A stretch of 64,000 nucleotides of DNA, taken from Pelagomonas calceolata. Its lineage: Eukaryota > Sar > Pelagophyceae > Pelagomonadales > Pelagomonadaceae. The DNA lies in assembly GCA_918797485.1 (NCBI GenBank), contig CAKKNE010000001.1, positions 496,001 to 560,000 on the forward strand. Reading direction: 5' to 3'. Position 1 is the stretch's first letter. Each line of letters opens with the position of its first letter. The translations under genes and the position numbers were made by a program. The notes under the pieces were generated by a model that was not told the origin of the DNA, did no database searches, and saw only the letters and a program-made list of their open reading frames with translations. Below, piece by piece: positions 26,787 through 35,760 of this stretch.

Positions 26787-29700
26787 TTAAATAAGGTCCT
26801 GGAACCCCGTATCTTCTGCCGCGAGGAGGTATGGGCGCCGGCGGACGAGGTCCTGGAGGTAATAGCCCGCGCTCCACGTCGTGCGGAATTCCACGACTCC
26901 GTCGGCGCCAGGAAGCTTCCAATCGCGGACGTAGCGCACTGAGACGCCGTCGCCGAGCATCTCGCAGATACGAGCTTGGACCATGAGGTTCGAGAGTGTT
27001 TGAGCCGCGTTCCTGCCCCCGAGCTCGTACGGAGGTGCTTTGACTTTAGCGAGCGTGTCTTTCGTCGTCGCCGTTTTCTCATCGCGCTCGACTTTCTTTG
27101 CTGCGTTCTTGAGTGTACGAATGTGGGCCTCGAATTTATCCTTTGCAATTTTAACTGTAGTGCCTTTCAGGGGCACCTCGGCATATTCTGCGGCGTAAAA
27201 GCACGCGCCCATCAGTGTACAGCTCTTAATGTACGAGTCGCGGTTGAAGCCAGCTTCGTGGAACCTCATTTTGATCACCTTCTCCCATGCCTCGCAGCCC
27301 TCTTCGACGGTCGTCGCCGCAAGAATCAAGTCCTTGCCCTCGCGGTTGCCACATTGAATAAGATGCGGCGTCGACTGCCGCTTTGTCCCCTTCCCCCATC
27401 TCTGCAGTACGCGCTCGACTTCGTCGACGCGGTGGCGCTTGCCCTCGAATTGGATGTCGTAGGCGTAGCCGTGACAGTACTCTTTCTCGTTGCCGGACCG
27501 CTTCCGAGGCCACCAGCGGTTCTGTCTTCCATCCTCGTAGACGTGCCCGTCCTCGCATCGCCAGCGGCCCACCACCTGCGCCTCGCTGCCTTTGTACTCG
27601 ACAAGGTCGCCGATGTCCGCCGGCGAGATGCATGAGGCCTGGGTAGACCCGGAACCGCCAGAAATAACAGCATCAGGCGGTTCCCACTTCATAAGCTTGT
27701 GCGCATATAGCGTGGCCGTCTCCTCGTACGAAGCCTCGTCAATGGCAGATAGAATTACTACCGCGGCATCATACTTTTTCCGTAATTCGCCAAAAAGGTT
27801 ATGTGCCACCGCTCGGTCGCCGCCTTTCGAAGTTCGATACCATGATCCCGTGCCCACTACTAACGGTGACCGTCGCCATCGCGGTTTCGCATCACCGCTG
27901 CGCTCGATGGAAGCATGCGCCCAGAACCGAAAGACGACCTCGGGCACGATTTCCACGATGGCGTCGTCCGCCTTTACGAGAGCAGCGCCGAGGTCCTCGT
28001 GGTCGTCCCAGCGCACTCGCACAAACTTGGCGTCCGCGCTCCCCGCAACGCTCATAGCAGTGCCCTTAGCGCCAGGCAGAACGATAGCTTCCGGTGCGGA
28101 TACATCACCGACAGGGACTGCGGAACCATCAGCATCTCGTGCGTAGCGAATCGCCGCCTTCGCCCTGACGCGGTCTCCCACCTTGATGTCCTTTGCAGGT
28201 ACTGCCTTATTCTTCAGCTCCGCAGCACGCTCGAGCCTTTCCCTTGCGAGGTCCGGACTATACGGCTCCCTGTTTACAAATACGACTGCAGTACCCTTGC
28301 CTCTATCACACGCCTTTGCATCATCACTATCCCACGACTCCACCGTGTAGAGGCCCTCGGCGCGTTCGTGCTTGACGGCGCTGAACCCCTGGAGCTTCCA
28401 GAGATTTTCTGGGGACCCGTCCGGTTTGGTCGAGCCGCTCACGACGAGGCGCGGCGTCAGCGTCTCCCCGACAAAATCCACGAAGGATGAAGTGTCCCGG
28501 TCGTGACACAAATCCTTCACGGCGACCTTACCGTCCTTGAACTTCGCCAGATCTTTTACCTTGACCGCGGTTGTTTCCGGCACAAACTCGTAGGCTATGG
28601 CTTTCGCCTCGCCAGTACCCACGTCAAAAATAATGCACCGGTCCTCGTCGAGCGTCGCCTCCATCTCGGGCTTGGCTTTTTTTGTCTTGGGAACGCGCGG
28701 CCTGTGACTCACCTCTGGGTTCGTGTAACCTTCGAGGCTCTGCGACGCTAGGTCCCGGAAGAACGCGACGGCCCGCCTCCGGCGCTCCTCGAGCCTGGGC
28801 GTTTTTTCAGCGTGGGCAGCCCCGCGCCGCCGCACCGCCGCCGCCGGCGAGTAGCAACAGCGCGCGCGCCGCGCGACGTACGACAAAAACGATTGCTTGT
28901 TTAGAGCTCTCTCGTCTCCCAGGCTCTCCGCCACTGCCTTCTCGTAGTCTATCCGGTAGAGCTTGTAGTAGAGCCAGAAAATTCTATTGAAGAGGGCTAG
29001 AACCGTCAGTAGCGCTTTGGAGAGAGTCATGTAGAATGCGACTTGGTCCCAACGTACCGACATCCGGCGCCGCGCCGCGTCGGAGCCGAGCCAGTAACTC
29101 GCATCGTCCTCCTTCCAGTAGGCTGCATTGGTCCCATCAGCGGACTGACGCCAGGCTTCATCTTCGTCCTCTTCAAAGTGCCGGAAGCGCCAATCCCAAG
29201 GGTGTCCATGGAAACCCTTAGTATTTTCGCCGTTGACGCAATACCAACCCACCCTGGCAATGAACAAGCCTTGACCTAGCAGCAGCACCATCCCCCCCAA
29301 CAGGAACCGCTCGACGCTCGTGAGGTACGGCAGCGCCGGTAAGAGCGTCGACATGTACGTCTTGAACGTTACCGCCGCAAGAAAGATCGTCAATGTTATG
29401 GCCGCGCGATCAGCGACGTCACAGGGCTCGACCCAATAGATGATGAGACTCAGCATCTCCATAAAGAAAACCGGCACAATCGCGTTCATCAACGTCGAAT
29501 TGTATTGACGCGACACGAAAAGCAGGACGGCGTACTCCTGCGGCCGCGGCCGCTCCGACCCGGGCTTCGCGATGTCGCGGCCGTCAAGGGCGAAAATAGA
29601 CTCTATGTCCAAATCGTCGACGTGGTCGGCGTCCTCGATTATGGTATGTCTACCAGGACCGTAGTTCGACCGCTTTGGATGCATGAGTTCGAGCTGGAAG

Positions 29701-30302
29701 TACCTCCCGAACAGCTCCGCGCCCTCCGCCACGCAGCGAATCGCCAGCACCTGGTAGTCGAACGGATAGTGCTGCAGCGCGAGCGGCTGCCGGAATTCCA
29801 CAGTCCGTCGTCGACGCAAGCGGAACAGCCGCGCGCGCTTCCCGGTGTCCGAGTCGACGAGCGGCGCGCCGACGTCGTCGCGGCCCACTCTTTCGTCCTC
29901 GTTCGCGTCCGCAGCGAAGAGGTTCTCCCTATCTTTCGCATTGTCAAAAAAGACGCGCAGCACCTTCGGTATGAAGTGGTCGCGCCAGAAGGTTTCGCAG
30001 CCTATCCATTGGTCTTCGGACACCTCCCACTCCAGCGCGAGCTCCACCGTCGCCGAGAAGGTGTTCGAGGTCTCGACGACGTCGAGCAGCGCGTGGACGG
30101 TGACCGCGAGCCGCGCCTTGACCACGTACTGGTAGCCGTCGGGGTGGCTCACGACGCCGATCGAACCACCGACCGGCGGCAGCGCTTCATCGTCTCTATC
30201 ACCGCTCGTGTCGGTGCCCGTGATGCGCCTCAGGCCGCCCTCCGCCGCCTCCTCCTCGTCATCCAATAGGGGCTGCACGCGGCTGGTGGTGGTGCTCATC
30301 AT
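26787..30302 (-). CDS. Pentameric ligand-gated channel-like protein fused to an ASKHA/apyrase-like domain
   Basis: A 1171-residue single-exon protein. Residues about 50-270 resemble the ligand-binding domain of Cys-loop receptors, with the strand RQPLALQHYPFDYQVLAIRC that matches their FPFD-x-Q core. Four helices follow: M1 about 271-291 (NAIVPVFFMEMLSLIIYWV), M2 about 297-321 (DRAAITLTIFLAAVTFKTYM), M3 about 328-352 and M4 about 422-450. After M4, CIIFDVGTGEAKAIAYEF (about 556-573) and AVISGGSGSTQASC (about 878-891) resemble the two phosphate loops of ASKHA nucleotidases such as GDA1/CD39 apyrases. Two SH3-like inserts (GDRVRAK about 709, GDLVEYKG about 898) lie in between. No signal peptide is visible. 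I know no such fusion. The channel part is well supported; the nucleotidase call is weaker. Confidence 0.7.
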   Translation of the reverse strand: MMSTTTSRVQPLLDDEEEAAEGGLRRITGTDTSGDRDDEALPPVGGSIGVVSHPDGYQYVVKARLAVTVHALLDVVETSNTFSATVELALEWEVSEDQWIGCETFWRDHFIPKVLRVFFDNAKDRENLFAADANEDERVGRDDVGAPLVDSDTGKRARLFRLRRRRTVEFRQPLALQHYPFDYQVLAIRCVAEGAELFGRYFQLELMHPKRSNYGPGRHTIIEDADHVDDLDIESIFALDGRDIAKPGSERPRPQEYAVLLFVSRQYNSTLMNAIVPVFFMEMLSLIIYWVEPCDVADRAAITLTIFLAAVTFKTYMSTLLPALPYLTSVERFLLGGMVLLLGQGLFIARVGWYCVNGENTKGFHGHPWDWRFRHFEEDEDEAWRQSADGTNAAYWKEDDASYWLGSDAARRRMSVRWDQVAFYMTLSKALLTVLALFNRIFWLYYKLYRIDYEKAVAESLGDERALNKQSFLSYVARRARCCYSPAAAVRRRGAAHAEKTPRLEERRRRAVAFFRDLASQSLEGYTNPEVSHRPRVPKTKKAKPEMEATLDEDRCIIFDVGTGEAKAIAYEFVPETTAVKVKDLAKFKDGKVAVKDLCHDRDTSSFVDFVGETLTPRLVVSGSTKPDGSPENLWKLQGFSAVKHERAEGLYTVESWDSDDAKACDRGKGTAVVFVNREPYSPDLARERLERAAELKNKAVPAKDIKVGDRVRAKAAIRYARDADGSAVPVGDVSAPEAIVLPGAKGTAMSVAGSADAKFVRVRWDDHEDLGAALVKADDAIVEIVPEVVFRFWAHASIERSGDAKPRWRRSPLVVGTGSWYRTSKGGDRAVAHNLFGELRKKYDAAVVILSAIDEASYEETATLYAHKLMKWEPPDAVISGGSGSTQASCISPADIGDLVEYKGSEAQVVGRWRCEDGHVYEDGRQNRWWPRKRSGNEKEYCHGYAYDIQFEGKRHRVDEVERVLQRWGKGTKRQSTPHLIQCGNREGKDLILAATTVEEGCEAWEKVIKMRFHEAGFNRDSYIKSCTLMGACFYAAEYAEVPLKGTTVKIAKDKFEAHIRTLKNAAKKVERDEKTATTKDTLAKVKAPPYELGGRNAAQTLSNLMVQARICEMLGDGVSVRYVRDWKLPGADGVVEFRTTWSAGYYLQDLVRRRPYLLAAEDTGFQDLI

Positions 30303-30549
30303 GTTTGATCGACTGTGGGGCAGCCGTGAGGGCAGCCGTCGTTGCGCCAAGTGACGCTGCGGCAGATTTACTGGCGTGCGAGGCTGCAGCGGCGCCTCGT
30401 TGGCTGATGCCGCCCCCTGATGAGTGCAGCGCCTCGCAATCCAGCGCGGGCGGTCGGGATGTGCGGGGTCGCGAATGCCGGGATACGTGTGGCACTTGCG
30501 GAGACGTATTGGAGAGTTCACGACTTACTCCCCGGCGCATTTGGGATCC

Positions 30550-31395
30550 CTAGTCGAGCAGCGCGTTCCAGCGCACCGGCTCCGCGCCGGCCGCGACGAG
30601 CTTGCGGTTGACGCTGGCGAAGGGCTGGAGCGCGTTGAAATCGTCGCGCGTGAACTGAGCCGGGTATGGCGTCGCGACGACGCAAGCCCGCGACCTTCCC
30701 ACGACGGCGGAAGCGAGTCGGCGAGGGTGGTCGTTGCCCATGAAGATAAAGCCGCACGTGTGTCCACAGACGATCTGGATCGCACGGCTGATGAACGGGC
30801 GCCACGCGTCCTCGCCCCTCTTATGACCTTGTAGCGTGGCGTTCAGGAGGAGCACCCCGGCGCGGGTCGACCAGGCCGTCAGGTCGCAGTGCGACGGCTT
30901 CCGCCCGTGGAAGCCGAGACCGCCGTTAATCGACTCGTCCTTGAGGTGTCCAAAGATCCAGTGCGTCAAAGTCGGCGGCTTCTTGGCGCCGATCGGCGAG
31001 CTGAGCGCGAGGCCGCACGCCTGGTCGCGGTTCTTGTAGGGGCACATACCGACGACGACGCACTTCACTTGCTCCGGTCTGACCAGCTCGAAGGCGTGGA
31101 GGACTTTCTCGTGGACCGGTAAGAACGCGTCGTCCCCGCGGGAGATCGGCTCCGGGAGCAATCGCTTCAGCTCGGCATCTCCCCAGCCGCAGCGGTCGAG
31201 CTGTGCGGCCCAGGCTTGCACGCCCGCCGACCGCTGCGGCTGCGCGGGCGCCGACCTCGGAGCGGGTGCCGGCGCGCGGCGTTTCGTCGCCGGCGCCGGC
31301 GCGCGGCGCGTCGTCGCTGGCGCGGGCTGGAGTCGTGTCGGCGGCGCCACGTCGTCGCCGAACGCGCCGCGGCGCCCTGGGTCAAAGTTTCTCAA
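30550..31395 (-). CDS. Uracil-DNA glycosylase-like protein with altered active site
   Basis: About 280 residues. A low-complexity Ala/Pro/Arg N terminus is followed by a UDG-fold domain: VKCVVVGMCPYKNRDQACGLALS, TAWSTRAGVLLLNATL and ATPYPAQFTRDDF align with the GQDPYHG...GLCFS, GVLLLN and HPSPLS motifs of family 1 UDG. The catalytic Asp of GQDPYH is Cys here, and the HPSP loop is TPYP, so normal uracil excision is doubtful. The protein may be an inactive homologue, a divergent glycosylase or a DNA-binding decoy. The start is unclear. The frame opens after a stop at 31405-31407 with no ATG before residue 117, so a first exon or non-ATG start is likely. A possible splice acceptor lies at about 31379. 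Confidence 0.65.
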   Translation of the reverse strand: MRNFDPGRRGAFGDDVAPPTRLQPAPATTRRAPAPATKRRAPAPAPRSAPAQPQRSAGVQAWAAQLDRCGWGDAELKRLLPEPISRGDDAFLPVHEKVLHAFELVRPEQVKCVVVGMCPYKNRDQACGLALSSPIGAKKPPTLTHWIFGHLKDESINGGLGFHGRKPSHCDLTAWSTRAGVLLLNATLQGHKRGEDAWRPFISRAIQIVCGHTCGFIFMGNDHPRRLASAVVGRSRACVVATPYPAQFTRDDFNALQPFASVNRKLVAAGAEPVRWNALLD

Positions 31396-31629
31396 TCGGG
31401 CCTCTTAGACCGCGGTTTCGGCCGGTTCTCGCCACCGATCAGGAGGGCCACTGCTCAAACTAATTGCGCGTGCGCTCGTGCGAGCAACGCGGGTCCTAGG
31501 GCGATCAAAGTATGGCGCAAAGTTTGAAAAACCCGTAAGGCCTGAGCGATGCCGTCGATGTGACAGGAAGACGTTCGGAACTCTTATACGCGGGGAGAGG
31601 AGGGGAAGGGGGTATCCACACGTCCGCGC

Positions 31630-33047
31630 CTACCGCGAGTAGAGCTCGTTCACCGACGACGTGTCCGCGGCGGCCGCCTGCGGCGCCGGCGCGGCCACCG
31701 GCGCCTCGGGCGCCGGGTCGGGCATCTCGTCGACAAATTGTATCTCGTCGACGAACGCGATCTCGTCCGAGACGCCCACGTCCAAATCCCCGACGTCGAC
31801 GGCGAGGAACGCCGGGACGGCGTTGATGCCGGGGCGGATCGGCGCGCGGATAGGTTGCGCGTTCAGGCGCGCATCCACTAAAGCCTCCTCGAGCGTCGCC
31901 GGGATCTTCACGCCCGCGGACTCGTCGTCGATTCCTAACTCTTTTAGTTCAACATCCAACTTCGGCGGGTTCTGCTTGAGGTAGGCCTTGGCCCCGAGCG
32001 AGCCCGCCACGGAGAACACGTTCGACGTCATCCAGTAGAGGCCGAGGCCCGCGGGCACGTTCGCGCTGAAGTAGCCGATCATGAGCGGCAGGTACTTCAA
32101 AACGCGATTCGCGTTCTGCGCGGCCTTGTCGTTCGGGTCCGGCGGCGGCGACAGCACCTTCATCGAGATGCTTTGCGCGACCACCAGCGCGGCGGGCAGT
32201 GCGAGAAAACAAAGCGTGTCATGCCACCCTAACGGCGGCACGCCGTCGACCCAGTTGTCCGTGAGCCACTGGAGGCCGCGGCCGTTGTCGTAGGTCGGGC
32301 CTTCCAGGTTCGGCAGCCAGAGGAAACCCTCGCCGATGCGCTTCTCGAAGGCGAGGTTCAGGATAGATCGATACAAGGCGATAAAAACCGGAATCTGCGC
32401 GATCGCCGGCAGGCAGCCAGCCAAGGGGTTCGTCTCCGTCATCTCATACAACTTAGCTGTAGCCAAGTTCATACTTTGTTGATCTTCCGCGTAGCGCTCC
32501 CTAATTTTATCCATGTAGGGCTTCAGGGCCTTGTTCCGATCCGTCGCCTCGTACGAGATGTAGTTGAGCGGGAAGATGAGCGTCCTTAAAAAGGCCGTGA
32601 ACAAAATGATGGACAGGCCCCAGGAGCCGTTCTCGATTCCGAGATTGTCGTGCAAAACGTCGTGCAAACCGGCGATGAGGCCCTCGACGCCGTTCTGGAT
32701 CGTGCTGCGTGGGGCATCGCGTCGATGGCGTGGCACGTGGCGCCATCGACGCGACGTGGACGTGGCACGCGATGCCAACGCGAACAACGCGAAGAGAATA
32801 AAAGGACGCCGCAAAAGCACCACCACCACCCCGTGTCGTCGACGCAGGTCCGCCCCTGGATGGCGGCCATCTGGAACGTCGAGCCCCAGTCGTGGCCGAC
32901 GTGCGCCGTCATGAGGTCGTGCGCGTGGCTCGGGTCGATGACCATCTTCGTAGCGACCCGGCCGCGCGCGCGCGCCGGTGTTACCGGCAGGGTCGGCCGC
33001 AGCGCGGCGGCGCCGGTGGCCAGCGCCGCTACGGCTATCCTTCCCAT
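31630..33047 (-). CDS. ALB3: Alb3/OxaI/YidC membrane insertase (two exons)
   Basis: Thylakoid insertase that helps place light-harvesting and other proteins in the membrane. Exon 1 starts at 33047 with a leader (MGRIAVAALATGAAALRP). Exon 2 (32704-31630) carries the family core: GSWGLSIILFTAFLRTLIFPL, the cytosolic loop with MDKIRERYAEDQQSMNLATAKLYE, NPLAGCLPAIAQIPVFIALYRS, and LGLYWMTSNVFSVAG. A Pro/Ala/acidic C-terminal tail replaces the SRP43-binding tail of plant Alb3. The intron end is at 32705. Its start is uncertain: GT at 32829 or GC at 32853, both in the right phase; the first gives 430 aa. It is flanked by the UDG-like gene downstream and a divergent small gene upstream. Confidence 0.87.
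32705..32829 (-). mobile_element. Second-family introner-like intron in ALB3
   Basis: The intron ends in CCCCACGCAG. It carries inverted CGCGTCGATGGCGTGGCACG / GTGGCGCCATCGACGCG blocks around 32718-32757. The terminal CTGCGT...ACGCAG pair is shared with introns at 44029 and 50693, but no clear 8-bp flank repeat was found. The donor end is approximate. Confidence 0.55.
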
Positions 33048-33569
33048 CGTCGCTGCGCTTGGTGTTGGCTCTCTTATGGAGGCTGCTCTTGCTGTGGTTT
33101 TATACCGCGCGGATAGCTACTCCTGCGCAAAGTGTGCGATCCACGCAACAATGCTAAGTGCTCAACTAACCGTCAGCGCTTATCGCGTGGTCGTCGCGTG
33201 CGGCAAAGAGCAGCTCGTCCAAGCACAAAGGTCAAGGCCAGCAAGCCGAGCTGCGACTGAGCGCAGAGAGCGTTCTCCGCCGTCAGGAGCCCCTCGCAGC
33301 GATCGCGACGCGATAGGAAGGAATGCCGGGGCTGCCTGAGTGCAGGTTTTGCACAGGGCAAGGACCAAAGTCGAAGCGGGGTTGCTCCGGCATACGTGCG
33401 CTTCCAAGCCTGCACGGCAGCTTTAGGCTGTTATTTGTCAACCTGCTTGCCGCTGCTATCGCGATTTTTTAAATTGGGAGCTTGCTACTGCAAATCGATC
33501 TGCACAGAGCAGGCTGAGTCCGCTAGCTACGCGTGCAGGGCTCCGGAACGCGGCGTACAAGTCTCCATC
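33048..33569. promoter_or_regulatory. Divergent intergenic region, 522 bp
   Basis: Lies between ALB3 and a small plus-strand gene. It has AT-richer stretches (near 33085-33110 and 33455-33480) but no recognised promoter element. A partial CGCTAGCTACG occurs at 33520. Overlapping open frames look non-coding. Confidence 0.4.
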
Positions 33570-33992
33570 ATGTCCAGCACGAGCAGCACCAACAACAAAA
33601 AAACAGGAGACAAAACGAGAAGAAGCAACAGCGAGCCCGCGCGCCTCCGCGGCCGACGAAAAGACAGCGAGAGCGACGACGACAGCAACGGCGCCCGCTC
33701 CATGTCGCGGTCGCGGTCGCGGTCGCGCGACCGCGAGCCGAGAAACAGACGGCACGACGACGGCGGCCGCCTCACGCGCGACTCGCCGCTCCTCGCGGAC
33801 GCGCTCCCCAAGCTCGGCGGCATGGCGCGCGCCGCCGTCGAGCAGTGGGGTTTAGATGAAAGTCGCCTGCTCGCCTGGGCGGCGGCGCGGCGGCTGCCCG
33901 GCATCGGCGTCGCGGACGTGAATTTGTATAGACAGGAGAACCCCGACGAGGATCTGAGTGCTGAGATGAACAGTGATTTATTAGGCACATAA
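33570..33992 (+). CDS. Small basic SR-rich protein
   Basis: A 140-residue protein. The first 80 residues are Ser/Arg/Lys/Asp-rich with an SRSRSRSRDRE run like splicing-factor RS domains. The last 60 form a compact helical unit (LADALPKLGGMARAAVEQWG, then LLAWAAARRLPGIGVADVN). No RRM is present. It may be a nuclear RNA-linked protein, but that is a guess from composition. The stop is 8 bp from the convergent FolC gene, the closest convergent pair in the window. Confidence 0.6.
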   Translation: MSSTSSTNNKKTGDKTRRSNSEPARLRGRRKDSESDDDSNGARSMSRSRSRSRDREPRNRRHDDGGRLTRDSPLLADALPKLGGMARAAVEQWGLDESRLLAWAAARRLPGIGVADVNLYRQENPDEDLSAEMNSDLLGT

Positions 33993-34000
33993 CAATAACA

Positions 34001-35287
34001 TCAAAGGAGGTCGTCCCGCAGCGTCCGCGCCCAGTCGTCCGCCGGCAGACATGCCGGGTCCTCGGCGACGCACCACTCGCGCGCCTCGCCCGCGACGTAG
34101 ACGCTGCCACAAACTAAAACGGGGCCCGCGGAATGTGATAAAGCGGCGGCGACCGACGATGCAACCGCCGCATTCGCACCGACGCGTGCCGCCAACAATT
34201 GAGCGGGCTCGCCCCGCTTCGACGGCGGCAGCGGCCGATCCGCGAAGGACGACCCGGCCTCGACGCACACCACATTGCTCTCGAACGGCCGCACGGCGTC
34301 GACCATGGCCTCGAGGCCCTCCTTCTCCGCGCCGCAGCCGAAGACGACCGTGAATTTTGTCGAGGGGAACTTCATATGAGCCGCCTCGAGAAATTTCGCG
34401 ACCGAATCGCCGTTGTGCGCCGCGTCGACAATAACGAGTCTCCCGTGGACGCGGATCTCCTCGAAGCGCGCGGGCCATCTACTGGATGAAAAGTCGGCCT
34501 CCACATTGAGTAGGGAGCAGGCCTTTGCTGCGAGGAGGCGGTTTTCCCGTTTCGTCGATGGTTCTTCACTCGTCCCAGAGCAGTCGACGACCACCAACTC
34601 CGCGCCGACGCGGTCCGCCTCGCTTTGTAAAGCTTCTAAGGCCTCGGGCGGCTGCGTCGACGGCGTCACGGCTTTGGTTTTTGGTCGCATTACACCTGCT
34701 TTGTTCGTGGCGATCTCAGTCAGCGTGTCGCCCAGCAGCGCCGTGTGGTCCAGACTGATGGACGTGATGACGGCTAATTCCAACTCCTGATCAGTAAAGA
34801 AGTTCGTCGAGTCGTGCACGCCGCCGACGCCCGCCTCGAGGACCAGTCGAGGACAGGCCTCTTCCCCAAAATGTAATAAAGCCGTCGCCAGCAACCTATC
34901 AAAGAAGACGCAGCCCCATTCGTCCGCCTCCAGCTTTCTAGCGAGGTCGAGCGCCTTTTCACCATTCCTTCGCAGGGCCTCGACGGAAATCGGCTCCGCG
35001 CCGACCCGGATGCGCTCGCGGCAGCCGTGCAGGTGCGGCGACGTGAAGCAGCCCACCTTCGGACCGAGCGCGCTCCTCAACAATTCGGACACGCTGCCCT
35101 TGCCCTTCGTGCCGACGACGGAGATGACGCGCGGCCTTGTCTCGAATGCCGCCTCGAAGGCGGCGCGCTGGAACGCGTGGCGTTTGATGGCTCGTTGCTG
35201 AATGGGCATTTGCAGCGTTCTTGGATGGTTGACCGGTGGCGCGAGTAACGCGTCGACGACGGCTCGCGCCGCCAGCTTTGGGCGCAT
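34001..35287 (-). CDS. Folylpolyglutamate synthase / dihydrofolate synthase
   Basis: Mur-ligase-family ATP-dependent enzyme adding glutamate to folates, 428 aa. The P-loop is VVGTKGKGSVSELLRS, followed by GCFTSPHLHGCRERIRVG, the classic FolC signature. The metal-site region is VLEAGVGGVHDSTNFF, and ITSISLDHTALLGDTLTEIATNKAGVM is the omega-loop and central-domain segment. The C-terminal domain has RLVIVDAAHNGDSVAKFLEA with the DAAHN motif. The start is the ATG at 35287. Whether it has both FPGS and DHFS activity cannot be told. Confidence 0.93.
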   Translation of the reverse strand: MRPKLAARAVVDALLAPPVNHPRTLQMPIQQRAIKRHAFQRAAFEAAFETRPRVISVVGTKGKGSVSELLRSALGPKVGCFTSPHLHGCRERIRVGAEPISVEALRRNGEKALDLARKLEADEWGCVFFDRLLATALLHFGEEACPRLVLEAGVGGVHDSTNFFTDQELELAVITSISLDHTALLGDTLTEIATNKAGVMRPKTKAVTPSTQPPEALEALQSEADRVGAELVVVDCSGTSEEPSTKRENRLLAAKACSLLNVEADFSSSRWPARFEEIRVHGRLVIVDAAHNGDSVAKFLEAAHMKFPSTKFTVVFGCGAEKEGLEAMVDAVRPFESNVVCVEAGSSFADRPLPPSKRGEPAQLLAARVGANAAVASSVAAALSHSAGPVLVCGSVYVAGEAREWCVAEDPACLPADDWARTLRDDLL

Positions 35288-35760
35288 TGCTGCCTGCAGT
35301 CTGCACTGCACTTTTTAAAGTAGCTGATGCGTTATCTGTCGAAGCACGTTCGCTTTCGAGCAATGCCGATTACAGCGATGCTGTGCAGGCGTCAGCTTGC
35401 AGTTATGCCGCTCGCGTCGCGCGAGCACACAGCTTTGTTGCATCGAGGGCCCTAGGGGCGTCCGGAGACGGCCGCAAACCTGTCTATGCAGACGTCTACG
35501 CGTCCTATGGATGCGTCCGTGATTGCTGAGGAAAGCAGGAGCTCCACTTGCAATTGTGACGGGTTTCGCGCTTGATGTGACATTTTTTGGCGCTGCCTTG
35601 TGCGCGCCGCTGTTGCAGCTGAGAGCGCTGCAGCATAGATATATCGCAGCAGCGCTGCAACGGATGCGCGCAGTTGCAATTTCTGCGCGCAGCGCACGGT
35701 AAAATTTAATTTCTCACGTCTCTTGAGCTGCAAATAAATATATAATCGACAGCGGTGGAG
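35288..35760. promoter_or_regulatory. Divergent intergenic region, 473 bp
   Basis: Lies between FolC and a plus-strand unknown gene. It is AT-richer towards 35700-35750 (AAATAAATATATAATCG), 11-30 bp before the next ATG, which could be a core promoter or 5' UTR. No gene was seen. Confidence 0.45.

Noticed and set aside
35700-35760. AAATAAATATATAATC as a TATA box
   Set aside because: AT-rich and close to a start codon, but no consistent counterpart occurs before other genes, so it is not called.
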